Assembly (NCBI GenBank): GCA_963553325.1
Contig: CAUVOF010000049.1
Span: 1-15,921 of the forward strand
DNA from: Cardiobacterium sp963553325
GTDB taxonomy: Bacteria > Pseudomonadota > Gammaproteobacteria > Cardiobacteriales > Cardiobacteriaceae
DNA: 15,921 bases
Direction: 5' to 3'
Shown piece by piece: positions 7,736 through 14,064 of this stretch. A program made the translations under genes and the position numbers. The notes beneath the pieces are model-generated. The model saw nothing but the letters and a program-made list of their open reading frames with translations, did not search any database and was not told where the DNA came from. Position 1 is the first letter of the stretch. Each line of letters begins with the position of its first letter.

Positions 7736-9711
7736 GTGCGTTTACCATCGCCCACACCCTAGACGGCAAACAGGCGCTCAACCTGCTACCGCGCATGGCG
7801 AACCGCCACGGGCTGATTGCCGGCGCGACTGGCACCGGTAAGACCGTTACCCTGCGCAAACTGGCGGAAAGTTTCAGCAATATCGGCGTGCCTGTCTTCC
7901 TCGTCGATGCCAAAGGCGATCTTTCCGGCATGAGCCGCCCCGGCACGGCAGACGGCATCGTTGGCGAGCGCATGGCGCAACTCGGCCTCGATACCGATTA
8001 CCTGCGCGGCTTCCCGGTGCGCTTCTGGGACGTTTACGGCGAGACCGGCATCCCGCTCCGCCTCTCCATCGACGCCATCAGCGGCGGCAACACCCTGCTG
8101 CTCGCGCGCATCCTCAACCTCACCGAAGCGCAAGAACGCGCGCTTGCCGTTGTCCTGCGCGTCGCCCGCGACCACGACTGGCCGCTGATTGACCTGCGCG
8201 ACCTGCGCAGCACCGTCGCCTACGTTGCCAGCAAGGCGGCGCAATACCAGCGCACCTACGGCAACGTCAGCGCCGCCAGCATCGGCGCGATTCAAGGGCG
8301 GTTGCTGTTGCTCGAAGACGAAGGCGCCGACCGCTTCTTTGGCGAGCCAACGCTCGACCTGCAACACTGGCTGGAAAGCCGCGACGGCCAAGGCACCATC
8401 AACATCCTCAACGCGGAAAAACTGCTGCTACGCGCGCCGCGCATCTACGGCGCCTTCCTCATCTGGTTTCTCACCCGCCTCTTTGACCTTTTGCCCGAAT
8501 GCGGCGACCTGCCGCAGCCGAAACTGGTGCTGTTCCTCGACGAAGCGCACCTACTCTTCAAAAACCCCTCGCCCGCGCTGTTGGAACGCATCGAAAACAC
8601 CGTGCGCCTCATCCGCTCGAAAGGCGTCGGCGTCTATTTCGTCAGCCAAAACCCGCGCGACTTGCCGGAAGCGGTGCTTGACCAGCTCGGCAACCGCGTC
8701 CAGCACGCACTGCGCGCCTTCAGCGCCAACGCCCTGAAAAACGTCGAAGCGGCGGCGCGCACCTTCCGCGCCAATCCGACGCTCAACACCGTGCAGGCGC
8801 TGACCGAAATGGGCAAAGGCGAGGCGCTGGTTTCCTTCCTCGACGACGACGGCATCCCGCGCCCGGTACAACGCGCGCTCATCATGCCACCGCAGTCGCG
8901 CCTCGTGCCGCTGACCGATGCCGAGCGGGTGCAGCATTACCAAGCCGACCCGCTCTACCCCAACTACCGCGACCCCAGCAACCGCCCCGGCGCGCACGCC
9001 GCCATTCAAGAACTGATGGAAGCGGAAAAAGCGGAAAAAGAAGCCGCGGCGGCGGTGCAGAACACCGTTGCCGTCATCATCCTGGACGCGAGCAACCCGC
9101 CGGGCGGTAAGCCGACAAAGCCCGCCCCATCACCCGCCGCGCCAGTACCCCCCGCTACTGCCGTGGCCATGCCGGAAACGCCGCAGACCGTCGCCCCCGT
9201 CGTCCTCGTTCCCGGACAAAACAGCCCGCTTGCTACCGCCGCGCAACTGCAATTGCGGCTAAGCTGGCCGGAAGCGCCGCAGTTTCAGGCGGACGTCAGC
9301 ATTTTCCTCGTCGGCGCAAACGGCAAAGTCGCCGGCGATGACGACATCGTCTTCTACAACCAGCCGCAAACGCCCAACGGCGCGGTGCGCCTCGGCAACG
9401 ACAGCATCGCCATTGACCTTGCCGCCATTCCGCCGGACGTGGCGGCGCTGCACATCACCGCCAGCATTGACGACGCCGCGCCATACCGCAACTTTGGCAG
9501 CCTCGGCGAAGCGCTGTTCACCGTGCAGGACGAAAAAAACAACACCGCACCGCTGCACATCCCGCTCGCCGCGGGCATCGGCGGCGAAAACACCGCGCTG
9601 GTTTTCGCGCAAATCTACCGCCGCGACGGCCAATGGAAAATCCGCGCCATCGGCCAGGGCTACCGCGACGGCCTGCTGAAACTGTGCGAACACTACGGCG
9701 TCGCCGTCTAG
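7732..9711 (+). CDS. HerA-like ATPase (DUF853/YjgR type) fused to a C-terminal TerD domain
   Basis: A 659-residue protein. Residues 1-435 match DUF853/YjgR HerA-FtsK-type ATPases: Walker A GATGTGKT (31-38), VFLVDAKGDLSGM, Walker B LVLFLDEAH (265-273), and VYFVSQNPRDLPEAVLDQLGNRVQ split over the sensor and arginine-finger region. Residues 436-485 are a charged helix (EKAEKEAAAAV) and an Ala/Pro linker. Residues 490-659 match TerD: LVPGQNSPL, LRLSWPEAP, SIFLVGANGKVAGDDDIVFYN, IDLAAIPPDV, and IYRRDGQWKIRAIGQGY near the end. The acidic GDGDDE loop of E. coli TerD is shortened here. HerA ATPases form hexameric DNA-translocating rings; TerD domains bind Ca2+. The start overlaps the NADAR stop (ATGA). 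Usual YjgR is about 500 residues with no TerD, so the fusion is the odd feature. Confidence 0.92.
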   Translation: MSAFTIAHTLDGKQALNLLPRMANRHGLIAGATGTGKTVTLRKLAESFSNIGVPVFLVDAKGDLSGMSRPGTADGIVGERMAQLGLDTDYLRGFPVRFWDVYGETGIPLRLSIDAISGGNTLLLARILNLTEAQERALAVVLRVARDHDWPLIDLRDLRSTVAYVASKAAQYQRTYGNVSAASIGAIQGRLLLLEDEGADRFFGEPTLDLQHWLESRDGQGTINILNAEKLLLRAPRIYGAFLIWFLTRLFDLLPECGDLPQPKLVLFLDEAHLLFKNPSPALLERIENTVRLIRSKGVGVYFVSQNPRDLPEAVLDQLGNRVQHALRAFSANALKNVEAAARTFRANPTLNTVQALTEMGKGEALVSFLDDDGIPRPVQRALIMPPQSRLVPLTDAERVQHYQADPLYPNYRDPSNRPGAHAAIQELMEAEKAEKEAAAAVQNTVAVIILDASNPPGGKPTKPAPSPAAPVPPATAVAMPETPQTVAPVVLVPGQNSPLATAAQLQLRLSWPEAPQFQADVSIFLVGANGKVAGDDDIVFYNQPQTPNGAVRLGNDSIAIDLAAIPPDVAALHITASIDDAAPYRNFGSLGEALFTVQDEKNNTAPLHIPLAAGIGGENTALVFAQIYRRDGQWKIRAIGQGYRDGLLKLCEHYGVAV

Positions 9712-9819
9712 CGGGAACCGCATGATTGCCGCCTTGTTGCCAGTAGCCACCCGCACCCGTTGCGCAGCGTCAGCATTTACATACACGAACCCCGCTACCC
9801 TGTATATATAGCCATTGCC
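9712..9819. other. Intergenic spacer ahead of the small membrane protein
   Basis: This 108-bp gap holds no recognised terminator, so transcription may continue through. It contains copy 2 of the 28-bp dyad repeat. A 29-codon frame from the ATG at 9722 to the TAG at 9809-9811, with GGGAA just before it, is possible but is mostly repeat sequence and is not called as a gene. Confidence 0.5.
9778..9808. repeat. Dyad-containing repeat, copy 2 (upstream of small membrane protein and kinase)
   Basis: Positions 9778-9805 are identical to 2947-2974. The right arm here reads TGTATATA (9801-9808), one mismatch from a perfect dyad with TACATACA (9778-9785). It ends 11 bases before the ATG at 9820. TTTACA (9776-9781) and TGTATA (9801-9806) are -35/-10-like but 19 bases apart, so a sigma-70 promoter is possible rather than clear. 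Confidence 0.6.
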
Positions 9820-10074
9820 ATGAACACACCAATCCTGATTCTCGCCGCCATCGCCGCCTGCGCCGCGCTCTACCCGCTGCACCGCTGGCTTACCCGCCGC
9901 AGCCGCAAGACCCTCGACATCATCGACAGCTTCCTCTCATCCCTTCTGATTTATGGCGGACTGACGCTCGCGGTTTACCGCGACCATTTCGGCTGGCTTG
10001 GCGGTGGCATGGCGCTTTCCTTTGCCGTTACCTACTATTTCCGCTGGCTAAAATCAGCCGCCCGCAACCCCTAA
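9820..10074 (+). CDS. Small multi-span membrane protein, unknown function
   Basis: An 84-residue protein with about three hydrophobic segments: 3-20, 37-53 and 57-75. Basic loops (HRWLTRRSRK at 21-30 and RWLKSAARNP at the end) suggest a cytoplasmic position for those parts. No family was recognised. An in-frame ATG at 9760 would add 20 residues, but they would be encoded by the dyad repeat, and no ribosome-binding site precedes it, so 9820 was chosen. It precedes the kinase gene by 27 bases and probably shares its transcript. It could anchor part of the system at the membrane; that is inference from position only. Confidence 0.72.
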   Translation: MNTPILILAAIAACAALYPLHRWLTRRSRKTLDIIDSFLSSLLIYGGLTLAVYRDHFGWLGGGMALSFAVTYYFRWLKSAARNP

Positions 10075-10101
10075 CCGCATCCAACCCCTGAACAAAAAAC
10101 C

Positions 10102-11601
10102 ATGAGCCAAAACATCATCACCCTCACCGCCAGCAACGGCGAAACCATCCGCTTTATCGACGAAGTCAAAGCACAAGGCGGCATGAAAGACGTCAAATTC
10201 TCGCCCAACCGCGACTACGTCGTCGCCTTCTTCCGCGAACCGGCGGACATCGCCACGCGCGAGCGCCTGGAAATGATTACCGGCCAATACCGCGAGCGCA
10301 TCTTCAACCAAGAAGGCGGCGAATACCTGAAAAACCTCTACTGCTGGCCGACCGCAGTGGTCGAGCACGAAGGGCGGCTCGGCGTCGTCGTCCCCTTCTA
10401 CCGCAGCTGCTTCTTCTTCGAGCACGGCAGCCGCAACAACGACATGCTCAACATCAAAGGCAAAGACAAAGACGGCAAATGGTTTGCGAGCGCCAACAAC
10501 CGCAACAAATTCCTCGATCCGCGCGAGCTGGGCGACTGGATGCGCCACCTCAAAGTCTGCATCATGCTCGCCCGCGCCGTGCGCCGTATGCACATGGCAG
10601 GCCTCTCGCACAGCGACCTCGGCTACAAAAACTGCCTGATTGACCCGACCACCGGCCAAGCCTGCCTAATCGACATCGACGGCCTCGTCGTCCCCGGCAA
10701 ACACCCGCCGACCGTGGTCGGCACACCGGATTTCATCGCCCCGGAAGTGGTTGCCACCGCGCACCTCGACAAAAACGACCCCAAGCGCAAACTGCCCTCG
10801 CGCAGCACCGACCTGCACGCGCTCGCCGTCCTCATCTACATGTACCTGCTCTACCGCCACCCGCTGCGGGGCGACAAAATCCACGACCCGAACGACAGCC
10901 AGCGCGACGAAGAACTAAGCATGGGCAGCCAGGCGCTCTTCGTCGAGCATCCCAAAGACGCGAGCAACCGCATCAAAGTGGCACAACTAAAACCGAGCGA
11001 GTTGCCATGGAAAGACACCGGCAAAACCCCCTACACCCTCTGCGGGCCTTACATCAGCCGCCTCTTTGAGCGCGCCTTTATCGACGGTCTGCACAACCCG
11101 CAGGCGCGCCCGACTGCCGACGAATGGGAACACGCGCTGGTGAAAACCGTCGATTTACTGCAACCCTGCGAAAACCCGCAGTGCGAGCAGAAGTGGTACG
11201 CCTTCGACAACACGAAAAACCCGCGCTGCCCCTTCTGCGGCACACCGCACCACGGCAAACTGCCGGTGCTTAACCTCTACTCGCAAGCACCCGGCGGCAG
11301 CTACCGCCCGGACAACCACCGCATCATGGTCTATAGCGGCCAATCGCTCTTCAAATGGCACGCCGACAACCGCGTCTTCCCCAACGAAAAACTCACCGCG
11401 CAAGACGCCAAGCGCGTCGGCTACTTCGTGCTGCACAACGGCGACTGGTGGCTGGTCAATGAAAACCTGCCGGAAATGTACGACGCCGTCGGCAAAACCG
11501 CCATCCCGCCCGGCGGCAAAATCAAACTCGTTGAAGGCGCACAAATCCTCTTGCAAAAAGGCGAGGGCGGCCGGTTGCTGATGGTACAAATGGCGGGTTA
11601 G
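10102..11601 (+). CDS. TerY-P-type Ser/Thr protein kinase homologue with zinc ribbon and possible FHA-like tail
   Basis: A 499-residue soluble protein. Residues 20-350 are a kinase fold: G-rich start QGGMKDVKF (25-33), catalytic loop HSDLGYKN (H170, D172, N177), metal motif DIDG (D191-G194) in place of DFG, GTPDFIAPE (207-215) and RPTADEW closing the C-lobe. The VAIK position reads VVAFFR (40-45), so the usual beta-3 lysine is not obvious. Residues 356-379 hold a zinc ribbon (CENPQC, then CPFC). Residues 390-497 are beta-rich, ending PPGGKIKLVEGAQILLQKG, consistent with an FHA-like phosphothreonine-binding domain, though without a textbook GR/SxxH/ND signature. With terY and the PP2C gene it completes the TerY-P triad, and should phosphorylate what the phosphatase reverses. 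No clear ribosome-binding site was seen. Confidence 0.87.
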   Translation: MSQNIITLTASNGETIRFIDEVKAQGGMKDVKFSPNRDYVVAFFREPADIATRERLEMITGQYRERIFNQEGGEYLKNLYCWPTAVVEHEGRLGVVVPFYRSCFFFEHGSRNNDMLNIKGKDKDGKWFASANNRNKFLDPRELGDWMRHLKVCIMLARAVRRMHMAGLSHSDLGYKNCLIDPTTGQACLIDIDGLVVPGKHPPTVVGTPDFIAPEVVATAHLDKNDPKRKLPSRSTDLHALAVLIYMYLLYRHPLRGDKIHDPNDSQRDEELSMGSQALFVEHPKDASNRIKVAQLKPSELPWKDTGKTPYTLCGPYISRLFERAFIDGLHNPQARPTADEWEHALVKTVDLLQPCENPQCEQKWYAFDNTKNPRCPFCGTPHHGKLPVLNLYSQAPGGSYRPDNHRIMVYSGQSLFKWHADNRVFPNEKLTAQDAKRVGYFVLHNGDWWLVNENLPEMYDAVGKTAIPPGGKIKLVEGAQILLQKGEGGRLLMVQMAG

Positions 11602-11619
11602 GCAGTTTGCAAATTGCAT

Positions 11620-11647
11620 CCCTCGCCCCTGCGAAGCGGGGTGGGGG
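11620..11647. repeat. G/C-rich dispersed repeat, second related unit
   Basis: CCCTCGCCCC and GCGGGGTGGGGG flank TGCGAA and can pair as CCCC/GC with GC/GGGG. The minus strand translates as YPHPASQGRG, a relative of the PTPALPHGGRG peptide encoded by the unit at 889-926. It lies 18 bases after the kinase stop. Confidence 0.45.
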
Positions 11648-11667
11648 TAACAAAACACCACAGATAG

Positions 11668-11695
11668 AAATGGTGCGCCGAGGCGCACCATTTTT
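11668..11695 (+). terminator. Strong terminator after the kinase gene
   Basis: AAATGGTGCGCC (11668-11679) pairs perfectly with GGCGCACCATTT (11682-11693) around GA, and a run of five T covers 11691-11695. It lies 66 bases after the kinase stop and ends the plus-strand block. A shorter T tract on the other strand could help terminate lplA transcription too. Confidence 0.85.
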
Positions 11696-11708
11696 ACGGG
11701 ACATAGCA

Positions 11709-11772
11709 GTAGGTCGGGCATTTATGCCCGACATTGCGAATGGGATTTGTCGGGCATAAATGCCCGACCTAC
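11709..11772. repeat. REP doublet (REPIN-like) with GTAG heads
   Basis: Two perfect 25-base inverted arms (11709-11733 and 11748-11772) flank a 14-base spacer. Each arm starts with GTAG at its outer end and contains its own palindrome, TCGGGCAT-TT-ATGCCCGA. A GTAG head plus palindrome is the hallmark of REP sequences moved by RAYT (REP-associated tyrosine) transposases, and the inverted pair is a REPIN. No transposase gene is present in the window. It sits between the convergent ends of the kinase and lplA. Confidence 0.8.
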
Positions 11773-11819
11773 AAAGTATAGCGATACACCGAAAGTTTCA
11801 TGAGACCCGGCAAGGCGCT

Positions 11820-12827
11820 TTAACCCGCCAATAAATCCAGCAATGCCTCGCTTTCAATACCGCCAAAATAATGGCGGACATCAATTTGTTGCAAAGCGGC
11901 TGCCAGTGCATCACGGCGATAGGTAACGCCGGTCAATAATTTTTCCACATCGGCAATATCGCCCATGCCGAAGAAATCGCCATAAATTTTTATCGACTGA
12001 ATTGCGCCGCGTTCGACATTGAAGCGGAAATCCACCGCCCCCTGCGGGAATTTGTAATAGCGTTCGCTGCTAAAGGCGGGCGAGCGGCCGTAATTCCATT
12101 CCCAATTGGCAAAACGTTCGGCGCGGATTTGCGCAACTTTTGCCCAGTCTTCCTCGGTCAAATGGTATTCCGGCACTTGCGCGCGTTCCTTCACGCCAAA
12201 AATATGCAATAACAGCGCATCGCGGAATTCGCGCGTCGTCATGTTTTTATATTCCGCTGCGACAAAGGGCTTGATATTGGTAACGCGGCTGCGCACCGAT
12301 TTAATTCCTTTCGATTCTATTTTGTCGGCGCGCGGTTTTAATGCCTGCGTTACCGCATCCAAATCGGCATCGAACAATATCGTGCCATGCGCGGTCATGC
12401 GGCCGTTTTTTACATACATCGCATTGCCGGAAAACTTTTTGCCGTCTATCAATAAATCATTGCGCCCTTCGAGTTTCGCCCCGGCAACACCCATTTGATG
12501 CAAGGCTTCAATTACCGGCTTGGTAAATACGGAAAAATCACGCGCCAAACTATTTTCATCTTGAATAAAGCAAAAGGAAAAATTGCCCAAATCATGATAG
12601 ACCGCACCGCCGCCAGACATGCGCCGCACGACATGAATGCCATGCGCATCGACATACGCCTGATTCACTTCTTCCACGGTATTTTGATTGCGGCCGATAA
12701 TAATCGACGGCTCATTGATGTAAAACAGCAATAGCGGCTCATCGCTTAAGCGGTTTTCCACCAAATACGTTTCCAGCGCGATATTGGTGCGCGGGTCGGT
12801 AATTTCCTGGTTATCGACAAATTTCAT
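11820..12827 (-). CDS. lplA: Lipoate-protein ligase A
   Basis: A 335-residue protein of the LplA/LplJ size class. It activates lipoate with ATP and attaches it to lysine on E2 subunits and GcvH. The BPL_LplA_LipB domain shows RRMSGGGAVYHDLGN (68-82) for lipoyl-AMP binding, IIIGRNQNT (42-50), the GRNDLLIDGKKFSGNA block (121-136) with K131 at the catalytic-lysine position, and HGTILFDADL. Residues from about 235 form the small C-terminal domain (WNYGRSPAF, RFNVERGAIQSIKIYGDFFG). The start MKF at 12827 is favoured over an ATG four codons upstream because GGAGA at 12833-12837 is then properly spaced. It lies 27 bases after the SerB-like coding part on the same strand. Codons are more A/T-rich than in neighbours, hinting at acquisition. 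Confidence 0.95.
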   Translation of the reverse strand: MKFVDNQEITDPRTNIALETYLVENRLSDEPLLLFYINEPSIIIGRNQNTVEEVNQAYVDAHGIHVVRRMSGGGAVYHDLGNFSFCFIQDENSLARDFSVFTKPVIEALHQMGVAGAKLEGRNDLLIDGKKFSGNAMYVKNGRMTAHGTILFDADLDAVTQALKPRADKIESKGIKSVRSRVTNIKPFVAAEYKNMTTREFRDALLLHIFGVKERAQVPEYHLTEEDWAKVAQIRAERFANWEWNYGRSPAFSSERYYKFPQGAVDFRFNVERGAIQSIKIYGDFFGMGDIADVEKLLTGVTYRRDALAAALQQIDVRHYFGGIESEALLDLLAG

Positions 12828-12854
12828 AGCAGTCTCCAAAAAGGTGGGGATTTC

Positions 12855-13526
12855 TCATGATGATGCGGGTGCGAGCAGCGGCAACAGGTCGCGCAGGTCG
12901 GCGGCGCTGCTGTAATGGTCGGCAGCGGCACGCACTGCCGCGCGCTCAACCACGCCGCCGTAGCCGATAACGGTGTCCGCCGCATCTGGCGCGCGCGCGG
13001 CAACGTCGCTCATGCCATCGCCAACCATCGCCACCCGCTTTAAGCCGTGTTGCGCTTTCCAGGCGGCAACGATAGCGGCTTTGCCAGCGGCGGTAGCGAG
13101 CGGGCTGGCGTCAAAGCCGGCGTAGTCGCCGTTTGCCGTAAATTGCAGGCGGACGGCGAAGGTGTCGGCGGGGGCAACGCCAAGCGCGCCAGCAAGCGGC
13201 AGGATGGCGTCCAAAATGCCGCCGCTGACGATGGCGACTTTCACCCCGCGCGCCTGTAAGGCGGCGATGGTTTCGCGCGCGCCGGGGGTGATGTGGTCGA
13301 GGTATTGCTGCGCGATGGCGGCGAGGTCGCTTTGCCGCGGACGGATGAGGGCGAGGCGTTCGCCGTACACCGCTTCCAGCGGCACTTCGCCGTTCATCGC
13401 GCGGTGGGTTAGGGCGCTGACCTGGTCGGCAACGCCCGCCAGCGCGGCGAGTTGGTCGATGCCTTCGAGGGCGGAAAGGGTGGCATCGCAGTCAAAGACG
13501 ACGCCGTCGTAAGCGTTGCTAGTCAT
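12855..13526 (-). CDS. serB: Possible independently translated phosphoserine phosphatase
   Basis: This is the phosphatase half of the 391-residue frame, read from the internal ATG at 13526. It gives 223 residues, a normal size for single-domain SerB. D12 is the nucleophile and D14 the general acid in FDCDATLS, E21 in EGIDQLA is the substrate-binding position, S101 and K149 stabilise the phosphate, and D170/D174 bind Mg2+. The AGGAA site with five-base spacing is what an independent gene would show. Expected reaction: O-phosphoserine to serine in the cytosol. It is an alternative reading of the same DNA as the fusion, not an extra gene. Confidence 0.6.
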   Translation of the reverse strand: MTSNAYDGVVFDCDATLSALEGIDQLAALAGVADQVSALTHRAMNGEVPLEAVYGERLALIRPRQSDLAAIAQQYLDHITPGARETIAALQARGVKVAIVSGGILDAILPLAGALGVAPADTFAVRLQFTANGDYAGFDASPLATAAGKAAIVAAWKAQHGLKRVAMVGDGMSDVAARAPDAADTVIGYGGVVERAAVRAAADHYSSAADLRDLLPLLAPASS

Positions 13527-14030
13527 GGGTATTCCTGGGTTGGGGGTGGGTTGCTCGCGCCGGCCGGCCATGCGTTGCAAAACCTTCTCGCCGCGGCGCT
13601 GGTGAATGATGGTCATCGCAATGTGCCCGGCGATGAGGGCGAGCAGCAGCCACGCCGTGCGCCCGTGCCAAAGGTCGCCGAAGCGGGTTAGCGCGTTTTC
13701 GGCGCTGCCGTCGCGGCCGCGCGCAGCATCACGCAGCAAGGCGATGCTCGGCACAATCAGCATCAAGAGATAGAGCGCGAGATGGCCGAGACGCGCAGCA
13801 CGGCTGTCCGCAGCGGGACGGTTTTCGCTGGCAATCGCCCAGATGACGCGGAAAAAGAGCAGCATCAGCAACAGATTGCCGAGGGCTTCATGCGCGGGAA
13901 TGAGCGACTGCCAACGCGCGTCCATGCGCCAGGCGAGCGCCATCAGGAACATCAGCGCGAAACAAAGCGCCATGCCCCAGTGTAAAAAGCGGCTAACGCT
14001 GCCGTAGTGGTTGTGGGTGTCGGGTTGCAT
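12855..14030 (-). CDS. Cytochrome b561 fused in frame to phosphoserine phosphatase (SerB-like HAD)
   Basis: One 391-residue open frame holds two unrelated domains. Residues 1-155 are a cytochrome b561 (CybB-like) di-heme membrane protein: four hydrophobic spans (about 19-35, 47-68, 82-98, 124-145) with candidate heme histidines H17, H47, H122 and H136. From residue 169 (MTSNAYDG) comes a complete HAD-IB phosphatase: FDCDATLS (motif I aspartates), VAIVSGG (motif II), GKAAIV lysine and VGDGMSD (motif III), as in SerB, the last step of serine synthesis. AAGGAA at 14037-14042 supports the start at 14030. A second site, AGGAA at 13532-13536, lies five bases before the ATG at 13526, so the phosphatase may be translated alone as a 223-residue protein. 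See the separate entry. Confidence 0.78.
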   Translation of the reverse strand: MQPDTHNHYGSVSRFLHWGMALCFALMFLMALAWRMDARWQSLIPAHEALGNLLLMLLFFRVIWAIASENRPAADSRAARLGHLALYLLMLIVPSIALLRDAARGRDGSAENALTRFGDLWHGRTAWLLLALIAGHIAMTIIHQRRGEKVLQRMAGRREQPTPNPGIPMTSNAYDGVVFDCDATLSALEGIDQLAALAGVADQVSALTHRAMNGEVPLEAVYGERLALIRPRQSDLAAIAQQYLDHITPGARETIAALQARGVKVAIVSGGILDAILPLAGALGVAPADTFAVRLQFTANGDYAGFDASPLATAAGKAAIVAAWKAQHGLKRVAMVGDGMSDVAARAPDAADTVIGYGGVVERAAVRAAADHYSSAADLRDLLPLLAPASS

Positions 14031-14064
14031 GGGGAATTCCTTAGGTTATGGGGTGTTTTTCTGT

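Noticed and set aside
2947..9808. The two 28-bp copies as direct repeats of an integrated mobile element (attachment sites)
   Set aside because: No integrase or transposase lies between them, terY starts after the first copy and the kinase lies outside the second, so they do not bound the block as insertion ends would.
9722..9811. 29-codon open frame between the HerA-TerD and membrane-protein genes
   Set aside because: Over a third of it is encoded by the 28-bp repeat; no family resemblance, so it is mentioned only as a possibility.
10054..10659. Minus-strand open frame opposite the kinase gene
   Set aside because: The plus frame carries clear kinase motifs; the antisense translation is unrecognisable and Val/Ala/Phe-rich.
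12106..12734. Plus-strand open frames opposite lplA
   Set aside because: lplA has complete catalytic motifs on the minus strand; the opposite frames show no conserved features.
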